DNA of 64,000 nt. Source: Corynebacterium aquatimens (lineage in GTDB: Bacteria; Actinomycetota; Actinomycetes; Mycobacteriales; Mycobacteriaceae). Positions 1-10,900 of the stretch are shown in pieces. Under the pieces are notes generated by a model, which did not search any database, was not told the DNA's origin, and saw only the letters and a list, made by a program, of their open reading frames with translations. The stretch is from the NCBI RefSeq assembly GCF_030408395.1, contig NZ_CP046980.1, positions 1 through 64,000 of the forward strand, given 5' to 3'. Each line of letters opens with the position of its first letter. Position 1 is the stretch's first letter. The translations under genes and the position numbers were made by a program.

Positions 1-1686
1 ATGGCGTTGGATCAACAATCGCTTGATGCTCTGTGGGATGACATCGTGGCGGAGCTACTCAGCCTCTCTGAGCGACCCAACTCCAGCGTCCCCACGTTCA
101 CGCACAAGGAGCGCGCCTACCTCCTCTTGGTTAAACCCGTCATGCTTGTGGATGGGTTTGCGTTGGTCTCTGCACCCCATGCCACTGCTAAGGCGGTGGT
201 GGAAGACACCTTGGGTCCACACATCAGCAATCTTTTAAGCCGCCACCTAGGCAAACCATGCGCCCTAGCGGTCTCTATTCCGGCACCAGGGGAAGAACCC
301 GCATCCCAGCCGAACCCGGCACCCAGCCAGCCGCAGGTTCATGCAGCTCAACCTGTTGAACCCCCTGAACCCGCTACATACCCGCAGACCCCTGAATACC
401 CCGAAACCCCAGTTGCAGTGGTGGCGCCGGCACAACCGACACGCCCACGCGAATGGTTCACCACTTTCTCGGACGCCGATACCCCAACGGCATCCCCGGC
501 GGTGGGGGAGCAGATCCCCATGGGTCTTGATGAGTTGGCCCGGTTGCACTCCCAGCAACAGGCGGAGCGTGCCGCTGCGAACGCGCACCCCACGGTTCCG
601 GCACCCCACCGGATCCCGCGTGAAAAACCCGCGCACGACCCGAACAGGGAAACCAGCCTGAACCCGAAATACACGTTTGAAAACTTCGTCATCGGTTCGT
701 CGAACCGATTTGCCAACGGCGCCGCCGTCGCCGTGGCCGAAAACCCCGCGAAGGCCTACAACCCACTATTCATCTGGGGTGGCTCAGGCCTGGGCAAAAC
801 CCACCTCCTTCACGCTGCAGGCAACTACGCGCGCATTCTGCAGCCAGACCTTCGCATCAAGTACGTGTCCTCGGAAGAGTTCACCAATGACTACATCAAC
901 TCCGTGCGCGATGACCGGCAGGAATCATTCAAGCGGCGCTACCGCAACTTGGACATCTTGATGGTGGATGACATCCAGTTCTTGGAGGGTAAAGAAGGAA
1001 CCCAGGAAGAGTTCTTCCACACCTTCAACGCTTTGCACCAAGCAAACAAGCAGATCATCTTGTCTTCGGACCGACCGCCGCGCCAATTGACCACACTGGA
1101 AGATCGCCTGCGTACCCGCTTCGAAGGCGGCCTGATCACGGATATTCAGCCACCGGACTTGGAAACCCGTATTGCGATTTTGATGAAGAAAGCTGCTGCC
1201 GACGGCACAGAGGTAGACCACTCAGTGCTGGAACTGATTGCTTCGCAATTCGAGTCGTCCATACGCGAGCTCGAAGGTGCCTTGATCAGAGTCTCCGCGT
1301 ACTCCTCGCTGATCAACGAGCCGATCACGATGGATGTGGCGCAAGTTGCGCTACGGGACATCCTGCCGGATGAAGGCGACCTCCTCATCACGGCCGACAC
1401 GATCAAGGAAACCACCGCTGATTACTTCCAGCTCACCGTTGATGCACTGGTTGGTGCCGGGAAAACACGCGCCGTCGCCCACGCACGTCAGCTGGCGATG
1501 TACCTGTGCCGTGAACTGACCGATATGTCACTGCCGAAGATCGGCCAGGAATTCGGCGGCAAGGACCACACCACCGTCATGTACGCCAACCGCAAGATTC
1601 GTTCTGAAATGACCGAGAACCGCGAAACGTACGATGAGATCCAGCAACTCACCCAGCTGATCAAAAACCGCGTCCGCACCCAATAG
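1..1686 (+). CDS. dnaA: Chromosomal replication initiator protein DnaA
   Basis: This is the ATP-dependent initiator that binds DnaA boxes and opens oriC. The 561-residue protein has the full four-domain layout: an N-terminal helicase-interaction domain, a long Pro-rich linker (about residues 95-210, typical of Actinobacteria), an AAA+ core and a DNA-binding domain. Walker A (GGSGLGKT) lies near residue 260, Walker B (LMVDDIQ) near 320, and the DnaA-box recognition signature [15 protein letters not shown] near 519-533. The window opens exactly on the ATG, so the promoter is outside. It is followed by a hairpin terminator and the oriC-like gap before dnaN, the standard corynebacterial arrangement. 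Confidence 0.98.
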   Translation: MALDQQSLDALWDDIVAELLSLSERPNSSVPTFTHKERAYLLLVKPVMLVDGFALVSAPHATAKAVVEDTLGPHISNLLSRHLGKPCALAVSIPAPGEEPASQPNPAPSQPQVHAAQPVEPPEPATYPQTPEYPETPVAVVAPAQPTRPREWFTTFSDADTPTASPAVGEQIPMGLDELARLHSQQQAERAAANAHPTVPAPHRIPREKPAHDPNRETSLNPKYTFENFVIGSSNRFANGAAVAVAENPAKAYNPLFIWGGSGLGKTHLLHAAGNYARILQPDLRIKYVSSEEFTNDYINSVRDDRQESFKRRYRNLDILMVDDIQFLEGKEGTQEEFFHTFNALHQANKQIILSSDRPPRQLTTLEDRLRTRFEGGLITDIQPPDLETRIAILMKKAAADGTEVDHSVLELIASQFESSIRELEGALIRVSAYSSLINEPITMDVAQVALRDILPDEGDLLITADTIKETTADYFQLTVDALVGAGKTRAVAHARQLAMYLCRELTDMSLPKIGQEFGGKDHTTVMYANRKIRSEMTENRETYDEIQQLTQLIKNRVRTQ

Positions 1687-1719
1687 CGCGACTTCGCATT
1701 CACCACACCCACACTCACC

Positions 1720-1751
1720 ACCCGGGCAGCCCCGCGCTGGCCCGGGTTTTT
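1720..1751 (+). terminator. Rho-independent terminator of dnaA
   Basis: An 8-bp GC-rich stem, ACCCGGGC (1720-1727) paired with GCCCGGGT (1740-1747), is followed by a T-run. It starts 34 bases after the dnaA stop. Confidence 0.8.
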
Positions 1752-2213
1752 CGGTTATCCACAGAGTTATTCACATCTGTGTAATTTCATGCATGTCATT
1801 TTCTTCGCCACGCATATGCGCGCGAAACCCAACCCCTCAGCACCCCCTGTGGAGAAGTACGTCAAACATGTGATTTATCGGTGGAGAAATTCCCCGATCA
1901 TGTGGAGCACGCACGCCGGCGAAAAGTTTTCCACAACCACGCCACGTTCCCCACAGGAATTCCACACTTCCTACCCACACCCGAAATATCGTGTTCACCT
2001 GCACGTGACCCCCGCCATCCACACAACTCACAAGACTTACTGTTACTACCATTTCTTTTCTTTGTAATTAACTAAGAGAAATAGAGCGTGGGGACAGCCC
2101 TTAAAAGAACCCCACACGGTCTCCGAGCAGAACAGGGCCATGGATGCGAGTGTCGGGCCCGACGTTTAAAGTGGTTCATCGGAGCAAGCTAACAAAGCGG
2201 TAAGGAGCAGGGC
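1752..2213. other. Putative oriC region with DnaA boxes
   Basis: This non-coding gap between dnaA and dnaN contains a perfect DnaA box TTATCCACA at 1755-1763 and a near match TTATTCACA at 1767-1775. Degenerate boxes follow: the reverse form TGTGGAGAA near 1850, TTTTCCACA at 1927-1935 and TTCCCCACA at 1947-1955. An AT-rich stretch at about 2035-2075 (TTTCTTTTCTTTGTAATTAA) is a candidate unwinding element. The dnaA-dnaN gap is the usual corynebacterial origin, so the oriC call rests on position plus boxes. The dnaN promoter must also lie here. Confidence 0.8.
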
Positions 2214-3401
2214 ATGGATGAGAACAACGTGTCATTCCGCGTTCACAAGGATGATTTGTCGGAAGCTGTCGCATGGGTTGCCCGCAGCTTGCCTACCAAG
2301 AACACTCAGCCGATCCTCCGCGCTGTAGTGATCAACGCTGATGATTCCGGTTTGGAATTTGCTGGCTTTGACTACGAAGTTTCGTCCCGCGTGCGCATTC
2401 CCGCGGAGGTTTCTTCGCCAGGGCGCGTCGCTGTGACAGGTAAGCTGCTCGCGGACATCGTCTCCAACATGCCGGCGAAGCCCGTAGAGGTCAGCACTGA
2501 TAATTCCCGCCTGCTGCTCAAGGGCGGTTCAGCCCGATTTGAACTGCCGCTCATGCCGTTGGATGACTACCCGCAGCTGCCCACGTTGCCGGAAGTCACT
2601 GGCCGCATCTCCACCAAGACTTTTGTTGATGCCGTGAGCCAGGTTGCTTCAGCAGCTGGCCGCGATGACACGCTGCCCATGCTCACGGGTATTCACATGG
2701 AAGTATCCGGGACACACATCCAGCTAGCTGCCACGGACCGCTTCCGCCTGGCGCTTCGCTCCCTGGAATGGGATCCGGTCACCGATGGCATCGAAGCCAA
2801 GCTGCTCATCCCAGCGAAGACACTCCAGGACAATGCCCGCACGTTGGACACTCACATCGAGGAACCGGTAGAGATCGCTGTGGGCTCCGGGGACAACGTT
2901 GGCGGTGAAGGTCTTTTTGGCCTGCACACAGGCAACCGTGAAACCACTACCCGCATGCTTGATGCGGATTTCCCCAACATCCAGCCGCTGTTGCCAAAGA
3001 CCCACACCTCTATCGCGTCGGTGGAAATCGCTCCGCTGGTCGAAGCTATTCGGCGCGTCAGCTTGGTGGCGGACCGCAACGCGCAGTTGCGCATGCACTT
3101 CCAGCCCGGCCAGGTCACTCTCCATGCCTCGGGCGCGGAGAATGGTGAGGCAAGTGAAACCCTTGAGTGCGCGTTCACCGGTGCGGATGAGCTCCTTATC
3201 GCATTCAACTCCGGCTACTTGCGTGACGGTTTGAGCGTGATCCCGACCAACCGTGTGGTCTTTGGTTTCACGGAGGCATCGCGTCCGGCAATCATGATCC
3301 CTGAGCCCGAAGAGCTCCCCGAAGCCGGCCCGGACGGATCCTTTGACACCCCGGCGACGAATTTCACCTATCTCCTCATGCCCGTGCGCCTACCGGGTTA
3401 A
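2214..3401 (+). CDS. dnaN: DNA polymerase III subunit beta (sliding clamp)
   Basis: This encodes the ring-shaped processivity clamp that tethers DNA polymerase III and other repair proteins to DNA. The 395-residue length fits the three-domain bacterial clamp. Recognisable segments include LPTKNTQPILRAV near the N terminus, the AATDRFRLA stretch in the middle domain and a C terminus ending in LLMPVRLPG, the usual clamp tail. The ATG at 2214 is preceded by a good ribosome binding site, AAGGAG (2202-2207). It sits between oriC and recF in the conserved order. Nothing unusual was seen. Confidence 0.97.
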   Translation: MDENNVSFRVHKDDLSEAVAWVARSLPTKNTQPILRAVVINADDSGLEFAGFDYEVSSRVRIPAEVSSPGRVAVTGKLLADIVSNMPAKPVEVSTDNSRLLLKGGSARFELPLMPLDDYPQLPTLPEVTGRISTKTFVDAVSQVASAAGRDDTLPMLTGIHMEVSGTHIQLAATDRFRLALRSLEWDPVTDGIEAKLLIPAKTLQDNARTLDTHIEEPVEIAVGSGDNVGGEGLFGLHTGNRETTTRMLDADFPNIQPLLPKTHTSIASVEIAPLVEAIRRVSLVADRNAQLRMHFQPGQVTLHASGAENGEASETLECAFTGADELLIAFNSGYLRDGLSVIPTNRVVFGFTEASRPAIMIPEPEELPEAGPDGSFDTPATNFTYLLMPVRLPG

Positions 3402-3463
3402 GCCCGGCCATAGCCCCTGCCGTACGCACGCACAGGCTTAGCGACGACCGAAGGTAGAACACC

Positions 3464-4717
3464 GTGTACCTGCGCGAACTGGATCTCCGCGATTTCCGCT
3501 CCTGGCCGGAGCTGCACGTGGACTTAGACCCCGGTGCCACGGTGTTTTCTGGCCGCAACGGACACGGTAAAACCAACATCGTGGAGGCCGTGATCTACTC
3601 GGCGGCACTGTCCAGCCACCGCGTGTCCACCGACGCGCCGCTGGTGCGCTCCGGGGCAACCTCGGCGCGTATTTCGGCGACCACGGTGAACCAGGGCCGC
3701 GAGTTGACCACGCACCTTTTGATCCGGCCGAACGAGTCCAACCAGGCGCAGATCAACCGCACGAAGCTGAAGTCCCCCAGGGAGATGCTGGGCGTGCTGC
3801 GCACCGTCGTCTTCGCGCCGGAGGACCTGGCGCTGGTGGTGGGGGAGCCTCAGCAGCGCCGCCGCTTCCTCGATGACTTGGCTGCGCTGCGCATTCCGCG
3901 CCTGGGCGGGGCCAAGGCGGACTACGACAAGGTGCTGAGGCAGCGCAACGCCCTGCTGCGCAACTCCTACGGTGCGTTGCGGCGCGGGTATGACGATGAG
4001 GATGGTGCCTCAGCGCTGACCACCCTCGACGTGTGGGACGCCCGGCTTGCTGCGCTGGGCGCCCAGGTCATCGCCGGCCGCATGGACCTGGTGAATCTAC
4101 TCGCCGACCCTGTGCGGGAGGCCTATGCCTCCGTCGCCCCGGAATCGCGCCCGGCGGCGATCAGGTATTCCTCCAAGCTCGATGCCACGATCGCAGAGCT
4201 CATGGGCATCGACCCGCACGAAAACCCCGGCACCGGCCGTAGCAACCCTGCGGGCAGTGAAGCCATCCCGCCCGAGGTCATCGAGGCTGCGTTCCTCAGC
4301 GAGCTGGGCCGTCGCCGCAAGGAGGAGATTGAACGCGGCACCACCTTGGTGGGCCCCCACCGCGATGACCTGCTACTCACGCTCGGCGACCAACCGGCGA
4401 AGGGGTACGCCAGCCACGGGGAGACCTGGTCGTTCGCTCTCGCTCTGCACCTCGCCGAGTACGCCCTGCTCTCGGGTGAGGGCAGCGCCCCGGTGCTCAT
4501 CCTCGACGACGTCTTCGCCGAGCTCGACGCCAAGCGCCGCGAGCGCCTCGTCGCGGTCGCCGAAACTGCGGAGCAGGTGCTCATCACCGCCGCAGTCGGC
4601 GACGACCTGCCCGCCAACCTGGACACCCACGTCAGCGCCCGGTACACCGTCACGATGGAGAGCGAAGAGCCAGGGAATACCACCCGCGTGTCTCGCATCT
4701 TTAAGGAGGCCCAGTGA
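3464..4717 (+). CDS. recF: DNA replication and repair protein RecF
   Basis: RecF is an SMC-like ATPase that loads RecA at gapped DNA. The 417-residue protein begins [13 protein letters not shown], carries Walker [10 protein letters not shown] at about residues 30-38 and a Walker B/D-loop segment [11 protein letters not shown] near 345-355, which is diagnostic for RecF. The start is GTG at 3464, just after GAAGGTAG. The stop overlaps the next gene start (GTGA arrangement at 4714-4717), indicating translational coupling with the DciA-like gene. Confidence 0.96.
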   Translation: MYLRELDLRDFRSWPELHVDLDPGATVFSGRNGHGKTNIVEAVIYSAALSSHRVSTDAPLVRSGATSARISATTVNQGRELTTHLLIRPNESNQAQINRTKLKSPREMLGVLRTVVFAPEDLALVVGEPQQRRRFLDDLAALRIPRLGGAKADYDKVLRQRNALLRNSYGALRRGYDDEDGASALTTLDVWDARLAALGAQVIAGRMDLVNLLADPVREAYASVAPESRPAAIRYSSKLDATIAELMGIDPHENPGTGRSNPAGSEAIPPEVIEAAFLSELGRRRKEEIERGTTLVGPHRDDLLLTLGDQPAKGYASHGETWSFALALHLAEYALLSGEGSAPVLILDDVFAELDAKRRERLVAVAETAEQVLITAAVGDDLPANLDTHVSARYTVTMESEEPGNTTRVSRIFKEAQ

Positions 4718-5349
4718 GCACCACCCAGCCAGCCGGCCCGAGTGACCACGGCGACAGCACGGACCCGGTCTCCGCCACGTTCCATAACCTGCGTGCCACC
4801 ACCAAGCGCCGCAACGGACGCGTCCCGGAACTGGGCAGGAGGAGAAACCCGGGGGCGCAAGGCACCTCGTCGTTAAGCAAAGATGCCCGCGCCGGGATCC
4901 GCGTGCCCGGAGTGGACCTAGAACCGCACGGGAAAAAACCGCGGCCACTGGTAGGGCGGCCCAGTGGCCCCGATGGGCGCGCCCCGCAACGTAGCTACGC
5001 AGTGAGTGGCTTTTCCGCGCTGGTGAGCAAGGAGATCCGCGACCGCGAGTGGACGGAAAAGGTCGCGCACGGCTGGGTGATGGGCAACTGGGAATCGCTG
5101 GTGGGGGCGAAGATCGCGCAGCACACGCGGGTGGAGATGATCAAAGAGGGCACCGTGTTCATCTCCTGTGACCAAACCGCGTGGGCCACAAACCTGAAGT
5201 ACATGCAGGGCACGATCCTCGCCGCCATCGCGGACAAAATCGGCCCCGACGTGATCACCACGCTGCACATCTACCCCCCGAAAACCAAAAGTTGGCGCTA
5301 CGGCCCCCTTCACGTCAAAGGCCGCGGGCCACGGGACACCTATGGGTAG
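4714..5349 (+). CDS. DciA-like DUF721 protein
   Basis: This is a DUF721 family protein. Members found between recF and gyrB in Actinobacteria are related to DciA, the protein that helps load or operate the replicative helicase where DnaC is absent. The first 90 or so of its 211 residues are charged and low complexity. The conserved domain runs from about residue 105 to 190 and contains [19 protein letters not shown] and a Trp/Tyr-rich segment. The GTG start overlaps the recF stop by four bases. The replication role is inferred from family and position. Confidence 0.85.
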   Translation: MSTTQPAGPSDHGDSTDPVSATFHNLRATTKRRNGRVPELGRRRNPGAQGTSSLSKDARAGIRVPGVDLEPHGKKPRPLVGRPSGPDGRAPQRSYAVSGFSALVSKEIRDREWTEKVAHGWVMGNWESLVGAKIAQHTRVEMIKEGTVFISCDQTAWATNLKYMQGTILAAIADKIGPDVITTLHIYPPKTKSWRYGPLHVKGRGPRDTYG

Positions 5350-5488
5350 AAATTGCAAAGTGGGATATAGAAACGTTACCGAGAAGGTCGGGGCGCCCGC
5401 GTTCCTAGCCGTCATCACGGGCACCGAATACGCGTACACGCTGCCCAGTGGCGTCCATGTCATTCCGCTCGGCGTCTTGGGAGCGTAG
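5342..5488 (+). pseudogene. C-terminal relic of an AAA/DUF4143 ATPase
   Basis: A 48-codon open frame starts at an ATG that overlaps the end of the dciA-like gene in another frame. From about residue 20 it reads AFLAVITGTEYAYTLPSGVH then VIPLGVLGA. This aligns with the last residues of the full ATPase encoded at 30097-31344 (LMVLTTGSQAYVRSDGIIVMP then LALLGL). It contains no ATPase motif, so it is a leftover C terminus rather than a gene. The 15 or so codons before the match are unrelated. This suggests an ATPase gene once stood between dciA and gyrB and was deleted. Confidence 0.6.
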
Positions 5489-5565
5489 TTCCCACATTGC
5501 GTCCCGTCCTGGTTCCCACGCCGCGCTGCCGCTACCCGGTTTGTCCTACCAGCCATGTAAAATGA

Positions 5566-7722
<2,157 letters not shown>

Positions 7723-7729
7723 CGCAGTT

Positions 7730-7983
7730 TCGCTTATCGACGAATAGCTGTTGCCCCCTCCAGAAATAAATATTTTCAGGGGCCTACGTATATGCCGTGA
7801 ATTTTGCTAAGGCGCAGATAAGAATGTTGACGGTACACCTACTGCGTGGTAGACCGGAAGCGTCTGCCAAGAGAATGGCAAGCTAATTCTATTAATCACT
7901 ACGGCCATGGATGGCTCGTAGTGTTCGCGGTTCACCGTCTGTGTAGCAGCGCTTGGGACCGTGATTATCAAACAGGAGTAAAC
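7730..7983 (+). promoter_or_regulatory. Structured 5' leader of the first giant surface-protein gene
   Basis: The segment upstream of 7984 is conserved with the segment upstream of the second giant gene (15750-15964). It holds two hairpins. One is TGCCA (7865-7869) with TGGCA (7876-7880) around a 6-base loop. The other is CACTACG (7897-7903) with CGTAGTG (7917-7923) around a 13-base loop. In the second leader the second stem has different bases but still pairs. A ribosome binding site AACAGGAG precedes the GTG. The reading frame also stays open upstream, so translation of part of this segment cannot be excluded. Confidence 0.55.
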
Positions 7984-10900
7984 GTGACTAAATCAACCCG
8001 ACGTACACGCACGGCTACCCGTTCCGGTATAGCCGCTGCATCCGTCGTTTCATTGGCTCTCGGCGCATTCGCTGTCGTCGGCCCCGGCCCCGTTGCCACG
8101 GAGGCTGCTGCAGCAGAACTCTCTGGTGGCATCCGTGAGAAGTCCGGCGCGGTGGAGGAGGGCGCCCAGCAGGCGTCCGACCTGCCGGCCGGTTCGTGTG
8201 TTGTTAAAAGCGGTGAGACGAGCGGAAACCAGGCAGGTTTCCGCTGGAGCACCCTGGAGCCGAGTGGGACTAGCCCCTCGAAAACCCTGTGGGGTCTGAG
8301 CGTCTCCTTTGATAACTCGAAGGACCGCACATTCGCCGATTGGAACTTCTTCAATACGGGGGGGCTTGGCAATGTCTTGGATGTCGGGCAGGTGTCTTCT
8401 ATGGAGGCCGACGGCAAGAGCGTCACTCACAAGGCCGACGAAATCATCAAGATTACTCCTAGTGGTCGCGCTCTACGGAACTTGAATCTCGAAGCAAATC
8501 TGACCGACGAGGAAGTCAAGGAGTTCGCTTCGGCCTCCGCCGATAACCCTGTGCGTTACGCCTGGCAAAGCAACTACACGAAGGACAATCCTAATGGTCC
8601 GTATGCCACCCAGGGGGGCAGTGCGTCTTTTGGCGCTACTGTAAACCCGTGGCCGAGCGAGAACATCGAATGTAACCCGATCACGGTGTCGTGGGAGACT
8701 GCCGAGGTATCCGAGAAGCATGTGATCGTCCCTGGTGAGGAAACCAAGGTCGGCACGATCAACGTTCCTGCACTGTCTGACGGCAAGACGGACGACTCGA
8801 TGTCCCGCATGGTCGTGGAAGCCTACGACGGCAACGGCAAGTTCATCGGCACCACGGATCCGTCCGTCTCCGGCGGTGAGCAGCTCCTGCGCATCGACGA
8901 AGATGGCAATATCTTCTTCACCTGGCCTGAATACCGCGGTACTGCCCTGGCGACCGACAAGAACGTGAACTTCTCCGTTCTGGCGAAGCCGCGTACCGTT
9001 GCCCAGCTCCAGGCTGCCTCTGACAACAACACCTATGAAAAGGCAGGCAAGGCCTTCGACAGCTCGAACTCGCTGACGCGCTACAACAAGGCGAACGTCA
9101 TCGACTCCAAGGCGTTCTCCCTGGATGACACCAAGTACCACGACCCGCAGTACGACAAGACGGACGCTACGATCATCTCCGGTGTCGATTCGAACGGCAA
9201 TCTGACCGATCAGCCGCAAGAGGTCGTGTTCAAGCAAGTTCCGGACCTGATCAAGGACCTGGAGAAGAAGAAGGGCGCTGGCGGCTTCGAAGCCAAGGTC
9301 ACCCTAGATGAGAAGTACGTCTACGAGGGCTGGACCGTCGAGATGGACGAGGACTACAACGTCACCGTCATCGCTCCGGAGAACCCGCGCCCGGGCACCT
9401 TCGCGCAGCCCAGGGTCGTTGTGGAGTACTCCAACGGTTCGAAGGATGAGCTGAGCCTCCTCGTGGTTGTCGACCCGAACCACACCCAGGTCACCGATCT
9501 GGTGCGCCCAGACCTCTCCAAGGGCAAGGTGAATGATCCCATCACCGCCCAGATCACCACCACGTCCATTTTGGATGGCTACGACCCGGTCGCCCCGAAG
9601 ACGTTTGAAGTGGATCAGTCCACCGTCCCCGCGGGGTGGACCGTCACCGTCGATAACACCGGCAAGGTCACCGCCAAGGCAGACGATACCGTCGCACCGG
9701 GCACCATCATCACTCCGAAAGTGACTGCCACTTATCCGGATGGCACTACCGATGACGTCGAGACCCAGTTCCAGGCGATCGTCGATATTAAGATCCCGAC
9801 TTATGACACAGTGACCAATAAGCCGGGCACCGAGGTGAGCCTGACGCCGACTGTTCCCGAGCGTGGCCTGAGCGGCAACACGACCGATGAAGCCCCGAAG
9901 CGCTACACCTTCGAGGACGGCGAAACGGAGTACACCCACACTGACGACAGCGGCACGTGGACCGTCAAGATCGACGAGAACACTGGCGAGATCACCACGA
10001 CCATTCCACAGACCGCACCCGAGGGCTACATCCTGAACGTCCCGGTTCTCACGCACTACGACAACGCCGACAAGCCGCAGCAGGTCAAGGGCTCCGTCGT
10101 CGTGCTCAAGGGCGATATCGCACCGGTCTACTCCGTTGAGTCCACCGGCCCGAATAAGGCTGTGGACCACCAGGTGCAGGACGCCCCGAAGGGGTCGACG
10201 TTCTCCTTCGGCAAGAACCCAAACGGCACGCCGATCACCGAGATGACAACTGAAGATGGTTGGAAGTACACTATTGATCCGGACACCGGTGTCGTTACTT
10301 CCACCCCGCCGGCTGACGCCAAGCCGGGCGACAAGAAGACCATCACCGTCGATGTGGTGACCCCGAACGGCTCCACCTCGAAGGTGCCGGTGACCACCGT
10401 GGTGAAGCTGACTAACAGCTGGGAGGCGGAACCGAGTTACCCGGCGGAGACGGTGTACCCGGGTGAGACGGCAACCTCGCCGCTGACCATCCAGAAGCCG
10501 GAGGGCGTCGAGGTGGCGAAGGAGAACCCGTATGTCATCCAGCCCGCGGAGGGCTACACAGCTACCGGTGAGAACAACGAGTTCGGTAACCCCACCTACA
10601 CGGTGACAACCGAAAACGGCGAATGGATCGTCGGCCTCGATGACAAGGGCAACGTCGTCGCCACCGCACCAAAAACCGCGAAGCCGGGCGATAAGATCAA
10701 CGTGCCTGTAAAGGTCACCTACTCCGACGGCTCCACGGATGACGTGACTGCCCCGATCGCGGTAAAAGACAACCCTAAGCGCCCGGTGCCGTTTGGAGTG
10801 GAATATGTCTACGACGACACGATTCCTGCCGGCGAGTACAGGACTGTCACGAAGGGTGTGGCAGGTGAGGAGAAGCAGAAGCGCGACGGCACGTGGGAGC

